DNA of 64,000 nucleotides from Streptomyces hydrogenans. Its GTDB lineage: Bacteria; Actinomycetota; Actinomycetes; Streptomycetales; Streptomycetaceae. The stretch spans positions 1 through 64,000 of the forward strand of contig NZ_BNBS01000019.1 in NCBI RefSeq assembly GCF_014656075.1, in the 5' to 3' direction. Position numbers and translations under genes: made by a program. Below are positions 42,336 to 51,162 of this stretch, piece after piece. The notes beneath the pieces were generated by a model. The model ran no database searches. It was not told the origin of the DNA and saw only the letters and a program-made list of their open reading frames with translations. Numbering within the stretch: the first letter of the stretch is position 1; the number at the start of each line of letters is the position of its first letter.

Positions 42336-44174
42336 ATGTCTTCCTCCATACCGAGAACCGCCGCCGTCTCCGCGGTGGTCGCGGCCGCCCTCGCGGCCGG
42401 ACTGCTCGCCGGCTCGCAGAGCGCCGCGGCCGAGGACAGCGCCGCGGTCCGCATCCACGACGTCCAGGGCACGACGCGGGTCTCGCCGCTGGCCGGCAAG
42501 CAGGTCACCGGGGTGACGGGCGTCGTCACCGGCGTCCGGACCTACGGCTCCTCGCGCGGCTTCTGGATGCAGGACCCGCAGGGCGACGAGAACCCGGCGA
42601 CCAGCGAGGGCCTGTTCGTCTTCACCAGCTCCAACCCGACGGTCGCGGTCGGCGACGCGGTCAGCGTCGACGGCACGGTCACCGAGTACGTCCCCGGCGG
42701 CCTGAACTCCGGCAACCAGTCGCTGACCCAGCTGTCCCGGCCCAAGGTCACCGTGGTCTCGCAGGGCAACGCGCTGCCCGCCCCGGTCACCATCGCCCCC
42801 TGGTCGGTGCCGGACGCGTACGCCCCCGCGGGCGACCCGGCGAACGGCGGCTCGATCAACGGGCTGACCCTGGAGCCCGGCACGTACGCCCTGGACTACT
42901 ACGAGTCGCTGGAGGGCACCAACGTCCGCGTGGGCTCCTCGCGGGTGGTCGGCGCCACCGACCCATACTCCGAGCTGTGGGTCACGGTGAAGCCGTGGGA
43001 GAACGACAACGAGCGCGGCGGCACGGTCTACGGCTCGTACGACTCCCAGAACACCGGCCGGCTCCAGATCCAGTCGCTGATCCCGCTCGCCCAGCAGCCC
43101 TTCCCGAAGGCGAACGTGGGCGACTGGCTGACCGGCACCACCGAGGGGCCGCTCGACTTCAACCAGTTCGGCGGCTACACGCTGACCGCCCGCACCCTCG
43201 GCACCCTCCGGGACCGGGGTCTGGAGCGCGAGGTCACCGACAAGCAGCACAAGAACGAGCTGGCCGTGGCCACGTACAACGTGGAGAACCTCGACCCGAC
43301 CGACCCGCAGGAGAAGTTCGACGCGCTCGCGAAGGCGGTCGTCGAGAACCTCGCCTCGCCGGACGTCCTCGCCCTGGAGGAGATCCAGGACGACAACGGC
43401 GCCAAGAACGACGGCACGGTCTCGGCCGGCCAGACGGTGAAGAAGTTCACGGACGCGATCGTGGCGGCCGGCGGCCCGGCGTACGAGTGGCGCTCGGTCG
43501 ACCCGGAGAACAACAAGGACGGCGGCGAGCCCGGCGGCAACATCCGTCAGGTCTTCCTCTTCAACCCCGAGCGGGTCTCCTTCGTGGACCGCCCGGGCGG
43601 CGACGCGACCACCGCGACCGGTGTCACGGGCACCAAGGGCCGCGCCGCGCTCACCCTCTCCCCCGGCCGGATCGACCCGGCGAACGCCGCCTGGGAGGCC
43701 AGCCGCAAGCCGCTCGCGGGCGAGTTCACCTTCCGCGGCCGCACGGTCTTCGTCATCGCCAACCACTTCGGCTCGAAGGGCGGCGACGAGTCGATCGTCT
43801 CCCACCACCAGCCGCCGAACCGTTCCTCCGAGGCCAAGCGCCTCCTCCAGGCGCAGGCCGTCAACGCCTTCGTGAAGGAGATCATCGCGGTCGACAAGCA
43901 GGCGGACGTCCTCGTCGTCGGCGACATCAACGACTTCGAGTTCTCCGGCACGACCGAGGCGCTGACCGACGGCGGCGCCCTCCACCCGGCCGTGACGTCG
44001 CTGCCCCGCTCGGAGCGCTACTCGTACGTCTACCAGGGCAACAGCCAGGTCCTCGACCAGATCCTGACCAGCCCCGGCGTGCACCACTTCGAGTACGACA
44101 GCGTGCACATCAACGCCGAGTTCGCCGACCAGGACAGCGACCACGACCCGCAGGTCCTGCGCTTCCGCCCGTGA
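42336..44174 (+). CDS. Secreted endonuclease/exonuclease/phosphatase-family protein
   Basis: A 612-aa exported protein with a Sec-type signal (RTAAVSAVVAAALAAGLLAGSQSAAA). The N-terminal ~200 residues form an OB-fold-like domain typical of extracellular nucleases (VTGVVTGVRTYGSSRGFWMQDPQ, AVGDAVSVDGTVTEY). The C-terminal ~300 residues are an EEP domain with VATYNVENLD, VLALEEIQDDNG, FVIANHFGSKGGD, VLVVGDINDFE and a final DQDSDHDPQVLRF carrying the catalytic Asp-His. Likely an extracellular DNase or phosphodiesterase used for nutrient scavenging. The stop codon is followed directly by a 17-bp hairpin. Confidence 0.9.
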   Translation: MSSSIPRTAAVSAVVAAALAAGLLAGSQSAAAEDSAAVRIHDVQGTTRVSPLAGKQVTGVTGVVTGVRTYGSSRGFWMQDPQGDENPATSEGLFVFTSSNPTVAVGDAVSVDGTVTEYVPGGLNSGNQSLTQLSRPKVTVVSQGNALPAPVTIAPWSVPDAYAPAGDPANGGSINGLTLEPGTYALDYYESLEGTNVRVGSSRVVGATDPYSELWVTVKPWENDNERGGTVYGSYDSQNTGRLQIQSLIPLAQQPFPKANVGDWLTGTTEGPLDFNQFGGYTLTARTLGTLRDRGLEREVTDKQHKNELAVATYNVENLDPTDPQEKFDALAKAVVENLASPDVLALEEIQDDNGAKNDGTVSAGQTVKKFTDAIVAAGGPAYEWRSVDPENNKDGGEPGGNIRQVFLFNPERVSFVDRPGGDATTATGVTGTKGRAALTLSPGRIDPANAAWEASRKPLAGEFTFRGRTVFVIANHFGSKGGDESIVSHHQPPNRSSEAKRLLQAQAVNAFVKEIIAVDKQADVLVVGDINDFEFSGTTEALTDGGALHPAVTSLPRSERYSYVYQGNSQVLDQILTSPGVHHFEYDSVHINAEFADQDSDHDPQVLRFRP

Positions 44175-44186
44175 CCCGGTAGCCCC

Positions 44187-44223
44187 CTACACGCCCGCGC
44201 TCAGGCTGAGCGCGGGCGTGTAG
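44187..44223. terminator. 17-bp perfect hairpin built into the 3' end of the ABM gene
   Basis: CTACACGCCCGCGCTCA (44187-44203) and TGAGCGCGGGCGTGTAG (44207-44223) pair perfectly around GGC. The stem contains the stop and last codons of the minus-strand gene and lies 12 nt after the nuclease stop, so it can end transcription from both sides. Confidence 0.85.
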
Positions 44224-44906
44224 CGCTTCACCCGGCCGCCCACGAGCCTCGGGTCGTGCTGGACCCGCCGCCACGCCTCGCTCAGCGGGGCGTCGTCCGC
44301 GAGCCAGTCCGCGTGGGCCCGCTCGCTCTCCCACTCTGCGTAGTTCAGGACCCGGTCGCCCTCGACGGACAGGTGGAACCGGCCGCTGATCCCACCGGAC
44401 GCCGGCCGGGTCGCCGCGTCCTCCTCCAGGGCGGCGAAAACGTGGTCCACCCACTCCTCCCGCTGCCCCGCCCCGCCCGCGGCCGCGTCGAAGTCCGCCT
44501 CGACGATCACGACGACCCCGGGCAGCTCCCCCGTGGCCGTCGCACGGCGGGCGGTGGAGCGGTGGACCGCCCCGTAGCGGCGGAGCTCCACCCGCTCGAT
44601 GCCGGGCACGGCGGCGTCGATCTCGGCGTTCCGGTCGTCGCGGTAGGTCCGGACGAAGGCGTCGTAGGCGTCCTGCTCGGTCCACTGCGAGTAGTGCAGC
44701 AGGGTGTCCCCGTCGGTCCCCGCGAGCACGCTGTACGACAGCAGGCCGAGGTCGGGCCACTCCCTGCTCTCCCAGGCCTTCCGGATGGCCTCGACGGCGG
44801 CGCGCTGGCGCTCGGGGGTGCCGACCCGCCAGGTGCTGACGAGGACGGCGCCGACGCCGGGGCGGTCGAGGTCGGGACGGGCATCGGGGTGCGCGACGGC
44901 GTTCAT
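44187..44906 (-). CDS. Antibiotic biosynthesis monooxygenase (ABM) family protein, two-domain
   Basis: A 239-aa cytosolic protein with two ABM ferredoxin-like halves: ~18-115 (VGAVLVSTWRVGTPERQRAAVEAI, LLHYSQWTEQDAYDAFVRTYRDD) and ~128-230 (VVVIVEADFDAA, GRFHLSVEGDRVLNYAEWESERAHADW). Such proteins oxidise polycyclic quinone precursors or act on redox-active aromatics without cofactors. The promoter has a SoxR box in the soxS arrangement; an ABM monooxygenase (SCO1909, from memory) belongs to the S. coelicolor SoxR regulon, so this is probably its orthologue. ATG 44906 follows GGAGAG. Catalytic activity is not shown by sequence. Confidence 0.85.
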   Translation of the reverse strand: MNAVAHPDARPDLDRPGVGAVLVSTWRVGTPERQRAAVEAIRKAWESREWPDLGLLSYSVLAGTDGDTLLHYSQWTEQDAYDAFVRTYRDDRNAEIDAAVPGIERVELRRYGAVHRSTARRATATGELPGVVVIVEADFDAAAGGAGQREEWVDHVFAALEEDAATRPASGGISGRFHLSVEGDRVLNYAEWESERAHADWLADDAPLSEAWRRVQHDPRLVGGRVKRYTPALSLSAGV

Positions 44907-44920
44907 GGGAGCTCTCCTCG

Positions 44921-44962
44921 GATCGGTTCGGACGACTCGACTGATCGGTTCGGACGGCTCGA
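44921..44962 (-). repeat. Two 20-bp direct repeats in the ABM leader
   Basis: 44921-44940 and 44943-44962 are identical except at one position (GATCGGTTCGGACGACTCGA and the same with GGCTCGA at the end), at a 22-bp period. The promoter-proximal copy runs up to the edge of the -10 box, the other lies in the leader. Confidence 0.85.
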
Positions 44963-44992
44963 CCCTCCTCCCTCAACCTTGCTTGAGGTCAA
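44962..44992 (-). promoter_or_regulatory. SoxR-type promoter of the ABM gene
   Basis: On the minus strand: -35 TTGACC (44992-44987), 19-nt spacer, -10 GAGGGT (44967-44962). The over-long spacer is the hallmark of MerR/SoxR promoters and reproduces the layout of E. coli soxS. Confidence 0.8.
44971..44988. promoter_or_regulatory. SoxR box
   Basis: CCTCAACCTTGCTTGAGG: perfect CCTCAA-N6-TTGAGG, 18 bp, the established SoxR recognition pattern, positioned between -35 and -10. No soxR gene is in the window. Confidence 0.85.
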
Positions 44993-45020
44993 GGACCTTC
45001 CCCGTGGGAGACTTCGCGCC

Positions 45021-45464
45021 ATGATCCTTCGCCCCGCCACCCGCGCCGAACTCCCCGCCGTCCTCGCCCTGCTCGCCGACGAGGACCGGGTGGTGGACCC
45101 CGCCCCGGCCCTCGTCACGGAGGCGTACGAGCGGGCCTTCGCGGACATCGAGGCCGACCCGCGCAACGAGATGCTGGTCCTGGTGGACGACGACCTCGTC
45201 CTGGGCTGTCTCCAGGCCACCTACATCCCGGGGCTCGGCAAGGGCGGCGCCGAGCGGGCGCTGATCGAGGCGGTCCGGATCCGGGCCGACCGGCGCGGCG
45301 GCGGACTCGGCCGGGAGCTGATGGAGCGGGCCGCCGCCCGGGCGAAGGAGCGCGGCTGCGCCCTCGTCCAGCTGACCAGCGACAAGGAGCGCGCCGACGC
45401 CCACCGCTTCTACGCCTCGCTCGGCTACGCCCGCAGCCACGAGGGCTTCAAGCTCCCCCTGTGA
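45021..45464 (+). CDS. GNAT-family N-acetyltransferase
   Basis: A 147-aa single-domain acetyltransferase. The acetyl-CoA loop is IRADRRGGGLGRELMERAAARAKERG, followed by VQLTSDKERADAHRFYASLGYARSHEGFKLPL, which matches PhnO/aminoglycoside-type small GNATs. The ATG at 45021 follows GGGAG. It faces away from the ABM gene, so the SoxR-box region may influence it too. Substrate unknown. Confidence 0.85.
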   Translation: MILRPATRAELPAVLALLADEDRVVDPAPALVTEAYERAFADIEADPRNEMLVLVDDDLVLGCLQATYIPGLGKGGAERALIEAVRIRADRRGGGLGRELMERAAARAKERGCALVQLTSDKERADAHRFYASLGYARSHEGFKLPL

Positions 45465-45547
45465 CCGCCTCTTCTCAGCCGAACTGAACGTTCCGGCCAA
45501 GCAGATCTAAGTGGACCTTCACGGTCCGCCGCGCCCAGACTTCCCGT

Positions 45548-46432
45548 ATGACCACTCACCGCCCTTTCGGCCGCGCGCTCTGCGCGATGATCACCCCCTT
45601 CACCGACTCCGGCGCGCTCGACCTCGACGCCGCCGGGAAGCTGGCCGCCCGGCTGGTCGGGGAGGGCTGTGACGGCCTGGTCCTCAACGGCACCACCGGG
45701 GAGTCCCCGACCACCTCGGACGCCGAGAAGGCGGCGCTGGTCCGGGCGGTCCGGGAGGCGGTCGGCCCGGCCCCGTCGCTCGTCGCGGGCGTGGGCACCG
45801 CCGACACCCGGCACACCGCGGAGCTGGCGCGCCAGGCGGAGGAGGCCGGGGCCGACGGCCTGCTCGTGGTCACCCCGTACTACAGCCGCCCGCCGCAGGA
45901 CGCGGTCGCCGCGCACTTCCTCAAGGTCGCGGACGCCACCGGGCTCCCCGTGATGGTCTACGACATCCCCGGCCGCACCGGCACCCGCGTCGAGCCCGAC
46001 ACCATGCGCCGGCTCGCCGAACACCCGCGGATCACGGCCGTGAAGGACTGCTCGTACGACCTGCTGACGGCGGCCCGGCTGATCGCCGAGACCCCGCTCG
46101 CCTACTACTCCGGCAGCGAGGAGCTGAACCTGCCGCTGTACGCGGTCGGCGGTGCCGGCTACGTCAGCACGGTGGCGAACGTGGCCCCCCGTGCGCTGCG
46201 CGCGGTCCTCGACGCCTTCGACGCGGGCGACACCGCGCGGGCGGCCCGCCTCCACGCCCGGCTGCTGCCGCTCACCGAGGCGATGATGGCCGCCGGCCTG
46301 CCCGGCACGGTGACGGTCAAGGCGCTGCTCGGCGGCCCGGTGCGCGAACCGCTGCGGCCCGCCGGCCGGGAGGCGGCCGACGGGCTGCGCGGGCTGTACG
46401 AGGCGCTGCCTCAGGCGGAGTCGGTGGTGTAG
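45548..46432 (+). CDS. dapA: 4-hydroxy-tetrahydrodipicolinate synthase (DapA)
   Basis: A 294-aa class I aldolase condensing pyruvate with aspartate semialdehyde in lysine/diaminopimelate synthesis. Seen: LVLNGTTGESPT, TPYYSRPPQDAV, the tyrosine in VMVYDIPGRTGTRV and the Schiff-base lysine in ITAVKDCSYDL. Streptomycetes often carry more than one DapA paralogue, so a related lyase role remains possible, though dapD lies close by (48096). Its 3' end overlaps the convergent small secreted gene by 22 nt. ATG 45548. Confidence 0.85.
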   Translation: MTTHRPFGRALCAMITPFTDSGALDLDAAGKLAARLVGEGCDGLVLNGTTGESPTTSDAEKAALVRAVREAVGPAPSLVAGVGTADTRHTAELARQAEEAGADGLLVVTPYYSRPPQDAVAAHFLKVADATGLPVMVYDIPGRTGTRVEPDTMRRLAEHPRITAVKDCSYDLLTAARLIAETPLAYYSGSEELNLPLYAVGGAGYVSTVANVAPRALRAVLDAFDAGDTARAARLHARLLPLTEAMMAAGLPGTVTVKALLGGPVREPLRPAGREAADGLRGLYEALPQAESVV

Positions 46433-46629
46433 GTCCTGCCGAGGATGGCGGCGTGCTCCAGGACGTCCTCCAGTGGATCGTCGATCTGACCGGTGTGCAG
46501 GGTGAGACTGGGCCCGTTGGTGACCGTGGGGCCGTTGTGGGTGTGTGTCTCGTCCGCCCGGGCGGCCCCCGCCGGCAGCAGCACCGCCGCCGCGGTGAGC
46601 ACCCCGGCGACCATCGGCTTCGTCCTCAT
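46411..46629 (-). CDS. Small secreted hypothetical protein, 72 aa
   Basis: MRTKPMVAGVLTAAAVLLPAGAARA is a signal peptide with AxA-type cleavage, leaving about 48 mature residues (DETHTHNGPTVTNGPSLTLHTGQIDD onward) with a His-rich start and an acidic middle. ATG 46629 follows GAGGAG. No cysteines, no anchor. I do not recognise a family; it is not a chaplin. It overlaps the end of dapA on the opposite strand. Confidence 0.65.
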   Translation of the reverse strand: MRTKPMVAGVLTAAAVLLPAGAARADETHTHNGPTVTNGPSLTLHTGQIDDPLEDVLEHAAILGRTYTTDSA

Positions 46630-46829
46630 GTCGACTCCTCGCCTCTTCTCTCGCGGGAGCACCGCGCTCCCCCCTGACAACGCTCCGTGACCGGAAGGGT
46701 TGCCGTGTCGTCACGAGCTTCACGGTCCTGTCCCCGTCGTGTCCCGGAACCGGATGGACCCCGGCCGGGTCGCTAGGCTCCCCGCCGTCGAACGGACACA
46801 CGGATCACACGAGAGATGGGGGCGGACGG

Positions 46830-48068
46830 ATGACGCTGCACGAGGGGCGCGCGGTCTCCCGGAGAACGGTGCTGCGCCGGACCGGCGCGGGACTCGGACT
46901 CGCGGCGCTCGGGGCGGGCGCCTGGGGTTGCGGACCGGTCGAGGACCCCGGCGCGGCCGGCCCGTCCGCCTCCTCAGCGCCCTCCGCGCCGGAGGGCACG
47001 CCGTCGGGAGGCGCCTTCACCACCCCGCCGCCCGGCACCGCCCCGGGCCCGCTGTGGCAGCGGCCGACCGCCAAGGGCACCCTCGGCATGGACGCGCTCG
47101 CGGTCGCGGGCGACGTCGTGCTCGTCTCCGGCGACCCGCTGGTCGGCCGGGACGTGGCCACCGGCGAGGAGCGCTGGCGGCGCGAGGAGGCCGCCGTGCC
47201 GGGCGCGAAGATGCTGGTGCGCGGCGGCACCCTCTACCTGGCGAGCGCGCAGTACGACGGGGACGTCGTCGGGCTCGACCCGGCGACGGGCCGGGAGACC
47301 TGGCGCAGCCGGCTCGGCCGGCGCTTCTCCCAGCCGCGGACGATCGCCGCCGACGAGCGGCGGGTCTACGTCCTCGCGGGCATCCTGGAGAAGGACTTCA
47401 GCGTCAAGAGGAACGTCATCGCCGCGATCGACACCTCGACGGGCAAGGTGGCGTGGCAGGAGCTGCGCGACGCGGGCACCGAGGAGTACGGCATCACCGC
47501 CGAGGCCACCGGGCGGTACCTCGCCTACACCGACTTCCGCGAGAACGTGACGGTCCGCGACACGGCGACCGGCCGTCAGCTGTGGACGAAGAAGATCGGC
47601 CGCTCCAACAGCGGGCGCCTCGCGGTCCACGAGGAGCTGGTGATCGTCGCCGACGCGGGGCGGCTGCGCGCCTTCGCGCTGGCCGACGGGGCGGAGCGCT
47701 GGTCGCTGGCGTCCGAGGAGTACACCCGCTTCCACGGGGTCGGCGTCCTCGACGGGGTGCTCTACGCTTCCGACTCCGGGCACGTGCTGCGGGCGGTCGA
47801 CGCGGCGACGGGCAAGGAGGGTTGGCGCACGGAGTCGCTGCTGGACGTGGCCTACGCCGGGCAGTTCGCCAAGGTGGGCGGCACCCTGTACGCCGCGACC
47901 GAGCTGGACGACAAGGGCGGGATCCTCGCCTTCGACGCGCGCAACGGAAAGCTGCGCTGGCGGTACAACGACGGCACCAAGGCGCTGGCCCAGTGGTACG
48001 TCGCGGCGGCGGGCACGCGCCTGATGGCGCTCCACGGGGAGCGGCTCACCGCCCTCCCGGCCGTCTGA
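46830..48068 (+). CDS. Tat-exported PQQ-like beta-propeller protein
   Basis: A 412-aa protein with a Tat signal (SRRTVLRRTGAGLGLAALGAGAWGC; the Cys could be lipidated, but the lipobox GAWGC is imperfect), a low-complexity Ser/Pro linker, and about seven WD/PQQ-like blades seen as repeats of the type VGLDPATGRETWRSRL, AAIDTSTGKVAWQEL, VRDTATGRQLWTKKI and RAVDAATGKEGWRTE. It resembles BamB-like scaffold propellers; no PQQ-dehydrogenase catalytic residues are evident. ATG 46830. A TAGGCT -10-like box lies at 46772-46777 in the 200-bp divergent gap. Confidence 0.85.
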   Translation: MTLHEGRAVSRRTVLRRTGAGLGLAALGAGAWGCGPVEDPGAAGPSASSAPSAPEGTPSGGAFTTPPPGTAPGPLWQRPTAKGTLGMDALAVAGDVVLVSGDPLVGRDVATGEERWRREEAAVPGAKMLVRGGTLYLASAQYDGDVVGLDPATGRETWRSRLGRRFSQPRTIAADERRVYVLAGILEKDFSVKRNVIAAIDTSTGKVAWQELRDAGTEEYGITAEATGRYLAYTDFRENVTVRDTATGRQLWTKKIGRSNSGRLAVHEELVIVADAGRLRAFALADGAERWSLASEEYTRFHGVGVLDGVLYASDSGHVLRAVDAATGKEGWRTESLLDVAYAGQFAKVGGTLYAATELDDKGGILAFDARNGKLRWRYNDGTKALAQWYVAAAGTRLMALHGERLTALPAV

Positions 48069-48095
48069 GCCGGGCCGGGAGAGCGGGACGCACGG

Positions 48096-49082
48096 TCAGT
48101 TGTGGCTGTGCAGGATGTCGTTGAGGCCGTTCCAGACCGCGTTGTTCGGGCGGGCCTCGACGGCGCCGGTGACCGAGTTGCGGCGGAAGAGGATGTTCGA
48201 GTTGCCGGAGAGGTCGCGCGCCTTGACGACCTGGCCGTCGGGCAGGGTGACCCGGGTGCCGGCGGTGACGTACAGGCCGGCCTCGACGACGCACTCGTCG
48301 CCGAGCGCGATGCCGACGCCCGCCTCGGCGCCGACGAGGCAGCGCTCGCCGATGGAGATGACGACGTTGCCGCCGCCGGAGAGGGTGCCCATGGTGGAGG
48401 CGCCGCCGCCGATGTCGGAGCCGTCGCCGACGACGACGCCGGCGGAGATGCGGCCCTCGACCATGGAGGTGCCCAGCGTGCCGGCGTTGAAGTTGACGAA
48501 GCCCTCGTGCATGACGGTGGTGCCGGCGGCGAGGTGGGCGCCGAGGCGGACCCGGTCGGCGTCGGCGATGCGGACGCCGGTGGGCACGACGTAGTCGGTC
48601 ATGCGGGGGAACTTGTCGATCGAGGTCACCTGGAGGTGCAGGCCCTCGGCGCGGGCGTTGAGGCGGACCCGCTCGATGTCGTCGACGGCGACCGGGCCGA
48701 GCGAGGTCCAGGCGACGTTGGCGAGCAGGCCGAAGACGCCGTCCAGGCTCTGGCCGTGCGGCTTCACCAGCCGGTGGCTGAGCAGGTGGAGGCGGAGGTA
48801 GGCGTCGTGGGCGTCGGCCGGCTTCTCGTCGAGGGAGGAGATGACGGTGCGGACGGCGACCACCTCGACGCCGCGGCGGGCGTCCACGCCGAGGGCCTTG
48901 GCGGCGCCCTCGCCGAGGGCGTTCACCGCCTCGTCCGGGGAGAGCCGCGTGGTGCCGGCCGGGCCGGGCTCTTCGGTGAGCTCGGGGGCGGGGAACCAGG
49001 TGTCGAGGACGGTGCCGTCACCGGCGATGGTGGCGAGGCCGGCGGCGACGGCGCCGGTGGTGCGAGGAGCAGTGGTGGTCAT
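48096..49082 (-). CDS. dapD: Tetrahydrodipicolinate N-succinyltransferase DapD
   Basis: Succinyl-CoA-dependent step of the lysine/DAP pathway. The protein is 328 aa, the long actinobacterial type (as in Mycobacterium). The C-terminal left-handed beta-helix is evident: [65 protein letters not shown], and [31 protein letters not shown] 49082. It is convergent with the propeller gene, 27 bp apart. Confidence 0.95.
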   Translation of the reverse strand: MTTTAPRTTGAVAAGLATIAGDGTVLDTWFPAPELTEEPGPAGTTRLSPDEAVNALGEGAAKALGVDARRGVEVVAVRTVISSLDEKPADAHDAYLRLHLLSHRLVKPHGQSLDGVFGLLANVAWTSLGPVAVDDIERVRLNARAEGLHLQVTSIDKFPRMTDYVVPTGVRIADADRVRLGAHLAAGTTVMHEGFVNFNAGTLGTSMVEGRISAGVVVGDGSDIGGGASTMGTLSGGGNVVISIGERCLVGAEAGVGIALGDECVVEAGLYVTAGTRVTLPDGQVVKARDLSGNSNILFRRNSVTGAVEARPNNAVWNGLNDILHSHN

Positions 49083-49126
49083 GACGGAAAACCTAACGGG
49101 CGAGGCGGCGCCCGGGCCAACCGGTC

Positions 49127-49711
49127 TCAGGGGCCGGTCGGACCGGCCGGAGCATCCGACGAGCCCCCGGCCTGCTCTTTCGGGCCTTCGTTCAGGATCC
49201 GGGCGAGCATCTCGCGCGCGTACGCCTCGTCGTACGGCGCGCCGGTGAGCAGCACCTGGAGGCCGATCCCGTCCATCAGGGCGACCAGGGCGCGGGCGGT
49301 GCTCCGGCCGGTGTGCGGGGCGAGGGCGGTGACGACCTCCTCGGTCCACGCGGCGGCGACCGGCCGGAGCGCGGGCCGGCGCAGGGCGGCGAGGTAGAGC
49401 TCGTACTCCAGCTCCACCTGGCTGCGCTCGCCGCCGAGCCACTCCCCCAGGAGCCGGGCGAGCGCGTCGGCGCCGGGCAGGGGGCGGTTCCGCAGCTCCT
49501 CGGCGAAGCCCGCGTTCACCCGGTGCAGGGCGGCGACGAGCAGCTCGTCGAGGGAGGAGAAGTGGTATGTGGTGGAGCCGAGCGGCACGTCGGCCTCGGC
49601 GGCGACCGTGCGGTGGCTGAGCCCGCCGATCCCGTCCCGCCGCACCACCCGCAGGGCGGCGTCGACCAGCCGCTCGCGCCGCTCGGGGTCGTACCGCCGG
49701 GCCCGCGCCAT
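49127..49711 (-). CDS. TetR-family regulator
   Basis: A 194-aa regulator with the N-terminal helix-turn-helix [52 protein letters not shown] and a C-terminal TetR_C-like ligand domain. ATG 49711 shares a base with the SMR-gene stop (TGATG), so it is coupled to and probably controls the small efflux pump upstream in the same operon. Confidence 0.9.
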   Translation of the reverse strand: MARARRYDPERRERLVDAALRVVRRDGIGGLSHRTVAAEADVPLGSTTYHFSSLDELLVAALHRVNAGFAEELRNRPLPGADALARLLGEWLGGERSQVELEYELYLAALRRPALRPVAAAWTEEVVTALAPHTGRSTARALVALMDGIGLQVLLTGAPYDEAYAREMLARILNEGPKEQAGGSSDAPAGPTGP

Positions 49712-50031
49712 CAGTGCGCCCCGCCCAGGTTGAGCACGGCGACGCCGAGGACGATGAGGAGGATGCCGGCGATCTTGGCGAGGCTCAGCGTCTCCCCGAG
49801 GAAGAGGATCCCGATGCCGGCGACGGCCGCCGTGCCGACCCCGGACCAGATCGCGTAGGCGGTGCCGACCTGGAGGGTCTTGAGGGCCTGGGCGAGCAGG
49901 GCGAAGGCGACGAGGTAGCCGGCGCCGGTGATCAGCGAGGGCCAGAGCCTGCTGAAGCCCTCGCTGTACTTCATCGAGGTGGTGGCGATGATCTCGGCCG
50001 CGATGGCCCCGGCGAGCAGTCCGTAACCCAT
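49711..50031 (-). CDS. Small multidrug resistance (SMR/EmrE-QacE) transporter
   Basis: A 106-aa four-helix proton-coupled exporter. Helix 1 carries the essential glutamate in [25 protein letters not shown], followed by [23 protein letters not shown] and [20 protein letters not shown], the SMR signature. ATG 50031 gives the standard length; an upstream in-frame ATG at 50070 would add 13 residues. Usual substrates are quaternary ammonium compounds or guanidinium. Forms an operon with the TetR gene. Confidence 0.93.
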   Translation of the reverse strand: MGYGLLAGAIAAEIIATTSMKYSEGFSRLWPSLITGAGYLVAFALLAQALKTLQVGTAYAIWSGVGTAAVAGIGILFLGETLSLAKIAGILLIVLGVAVLNLGGAH

Positions 50032-50093
50032 GCGCCGAGGGTACCCGGCGATGCGTACGGGTGTACACAACGGCTGCCGTTACCGTATCGCCC

Positions 50094-51155
50094 ATGACTT
50101 ATGCCCCTGGGCCGTACGGGTACGGCTACGCTCCGGTGCCGCCCCCGCCCAAGCCCGGCGTGATACCCCTGGCGCCCCTCGACCTGAACCACGTCCTGGG
50201 GGGCGCCTTCGCCGCGTACCGCCGCAACTGGAAGGTGCTGCTCGGCATCACCCTGGTCTCCTACGCGCTGGCCGCCCTGCTGATCGCCGGGGTCGGCACG
50301 GCCGCCTGGACCGGTCTCTCCGACCGGTGGGAGCACACCTCCACCGCCGAGGACGTCGCCCTCTCGGACCTCACGCCGCTCTTCACCGCCCTCGGCATCA
50401 TCTGGCTGGCCTGCTCGGTGGGGCTGCTGCTGGCGACCGGCCTGCTGCACGCCGCCGTCGCGGTCGTGGTCCAGGAGGCGGTGCTCGGCCGCCGGCCGGG
50501 CTTCGGGACGGTGTGGCGCCGGGCGTGGTCCCGGCTCGGCGCGGTGCTCGGCTCGGTCCTGCTGTCGGCCGTGGCCGCCGTCGTGCCCGCCCTGCTCTTC
50601 ATGATCGGCCTCTTCCTCATGCTGGCCGCGATGCTCGCGAGCATCGGGTCCGACGACGGTGCCGACGGCGCCGGATGGGCCCTCACCGGCCTGCTCTTCT
50701 TCCTCCTCGCCCTCGCGGCGTCACCGCTGGCCCTCTGGCTCTGGGTGAAGTTCAGCCTCGCCCCGACGGCCGCCGTCGTCGAGTCGGCCGGCACCCTGAC
50801 CGCCCTGCGCCGGTCCGCGCAGCTGGTCCGCGGCGCCTGGTGGCGGATCTTCGGCTACACGCTGGTGATGATGCTGATCGTCGGCGGCGTCACCTTCGTG
50901 ATGCAGATGGTCGTCTCCCTGACGACACAGGCGTCCCTCTTCGCCGCCCCGCTCGCCCAGCACGCCACCCCCGGCACGGTCTTCTTCTCGATGGGCACCG
51001 CCGCGGTGGTCTCCACGCTGCTCATGCTGGGGACCCAGGCCGTCCTGGGCCCCCTCCAGCCCCTGACCTCCGGGCTGCTCTACGTGGACCAGCGCATCCG
51101 CCGGGAGAACCTGGCCCCGGTCCTGGCCGAGGCCGCGGCCGCCCCGCACGCCTGA
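50094..51155 (+). CDS. Multi-pass membrane protein (GDPD-membrane-domain-like)
   Basis: A 353-aa protein with a Tyr/Pro/Gly-rich cytosolic N-terminus (TYAPGPYGYGYAPVPPPPKP) and about six to seven membrane segments arranged in pairs, with LGGAFAAYRRNWKVLLGITLV and ALRRSAQLVRGAWWRIFGYTLV as two similar repeats. This is the pattern of the membrane domain found with glycerophosphodiester phosphodiesterases, but no catalytic phosphodiesterase is present. Function unknown. ATG 50094; convergent with sufT over a very strong terminator. Confidence 0.75.
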   Translation: MTYAPGPYGYGYAPVPPPPKPGVIPLAPLDLNHVLGGAFAAYRRNWKVLLGITLVSYALAALLIAGVGTAAWTGLSDRWEHTSTAEDVALSDLTPLFTALGIIWLACSVGLLLATGLLHAAVAVVVQEAVLGRRPGFGTVWRRAWSRLGAVLGSVLLSAVAAVVPALLFMIGLFLMLAAMLASIGSDDGADGAGWALTGLLFFLLALAASPLALWLWVKFSLAPTAAVVESAGTLTALRRSAQLVRGAWWRIFGYTLVMMLIVGGVTFVMQMVVSLTTQASLFAAPLAQHATPGTVFFSMGTAAVVSTLLMLGTQAVLGPLQPLTSGLLYVDQRIRRENLAPVLAEAAAAPHA

Positions 51156-51162
51156 CCTGACA

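Noticed and set aside
46772..46777. Firm promoter for the beta-propeller gene
   Set aside because: TAGGCT is a fair -10, but no -35 at acceptable spacing; mentioned only in the gene entry.
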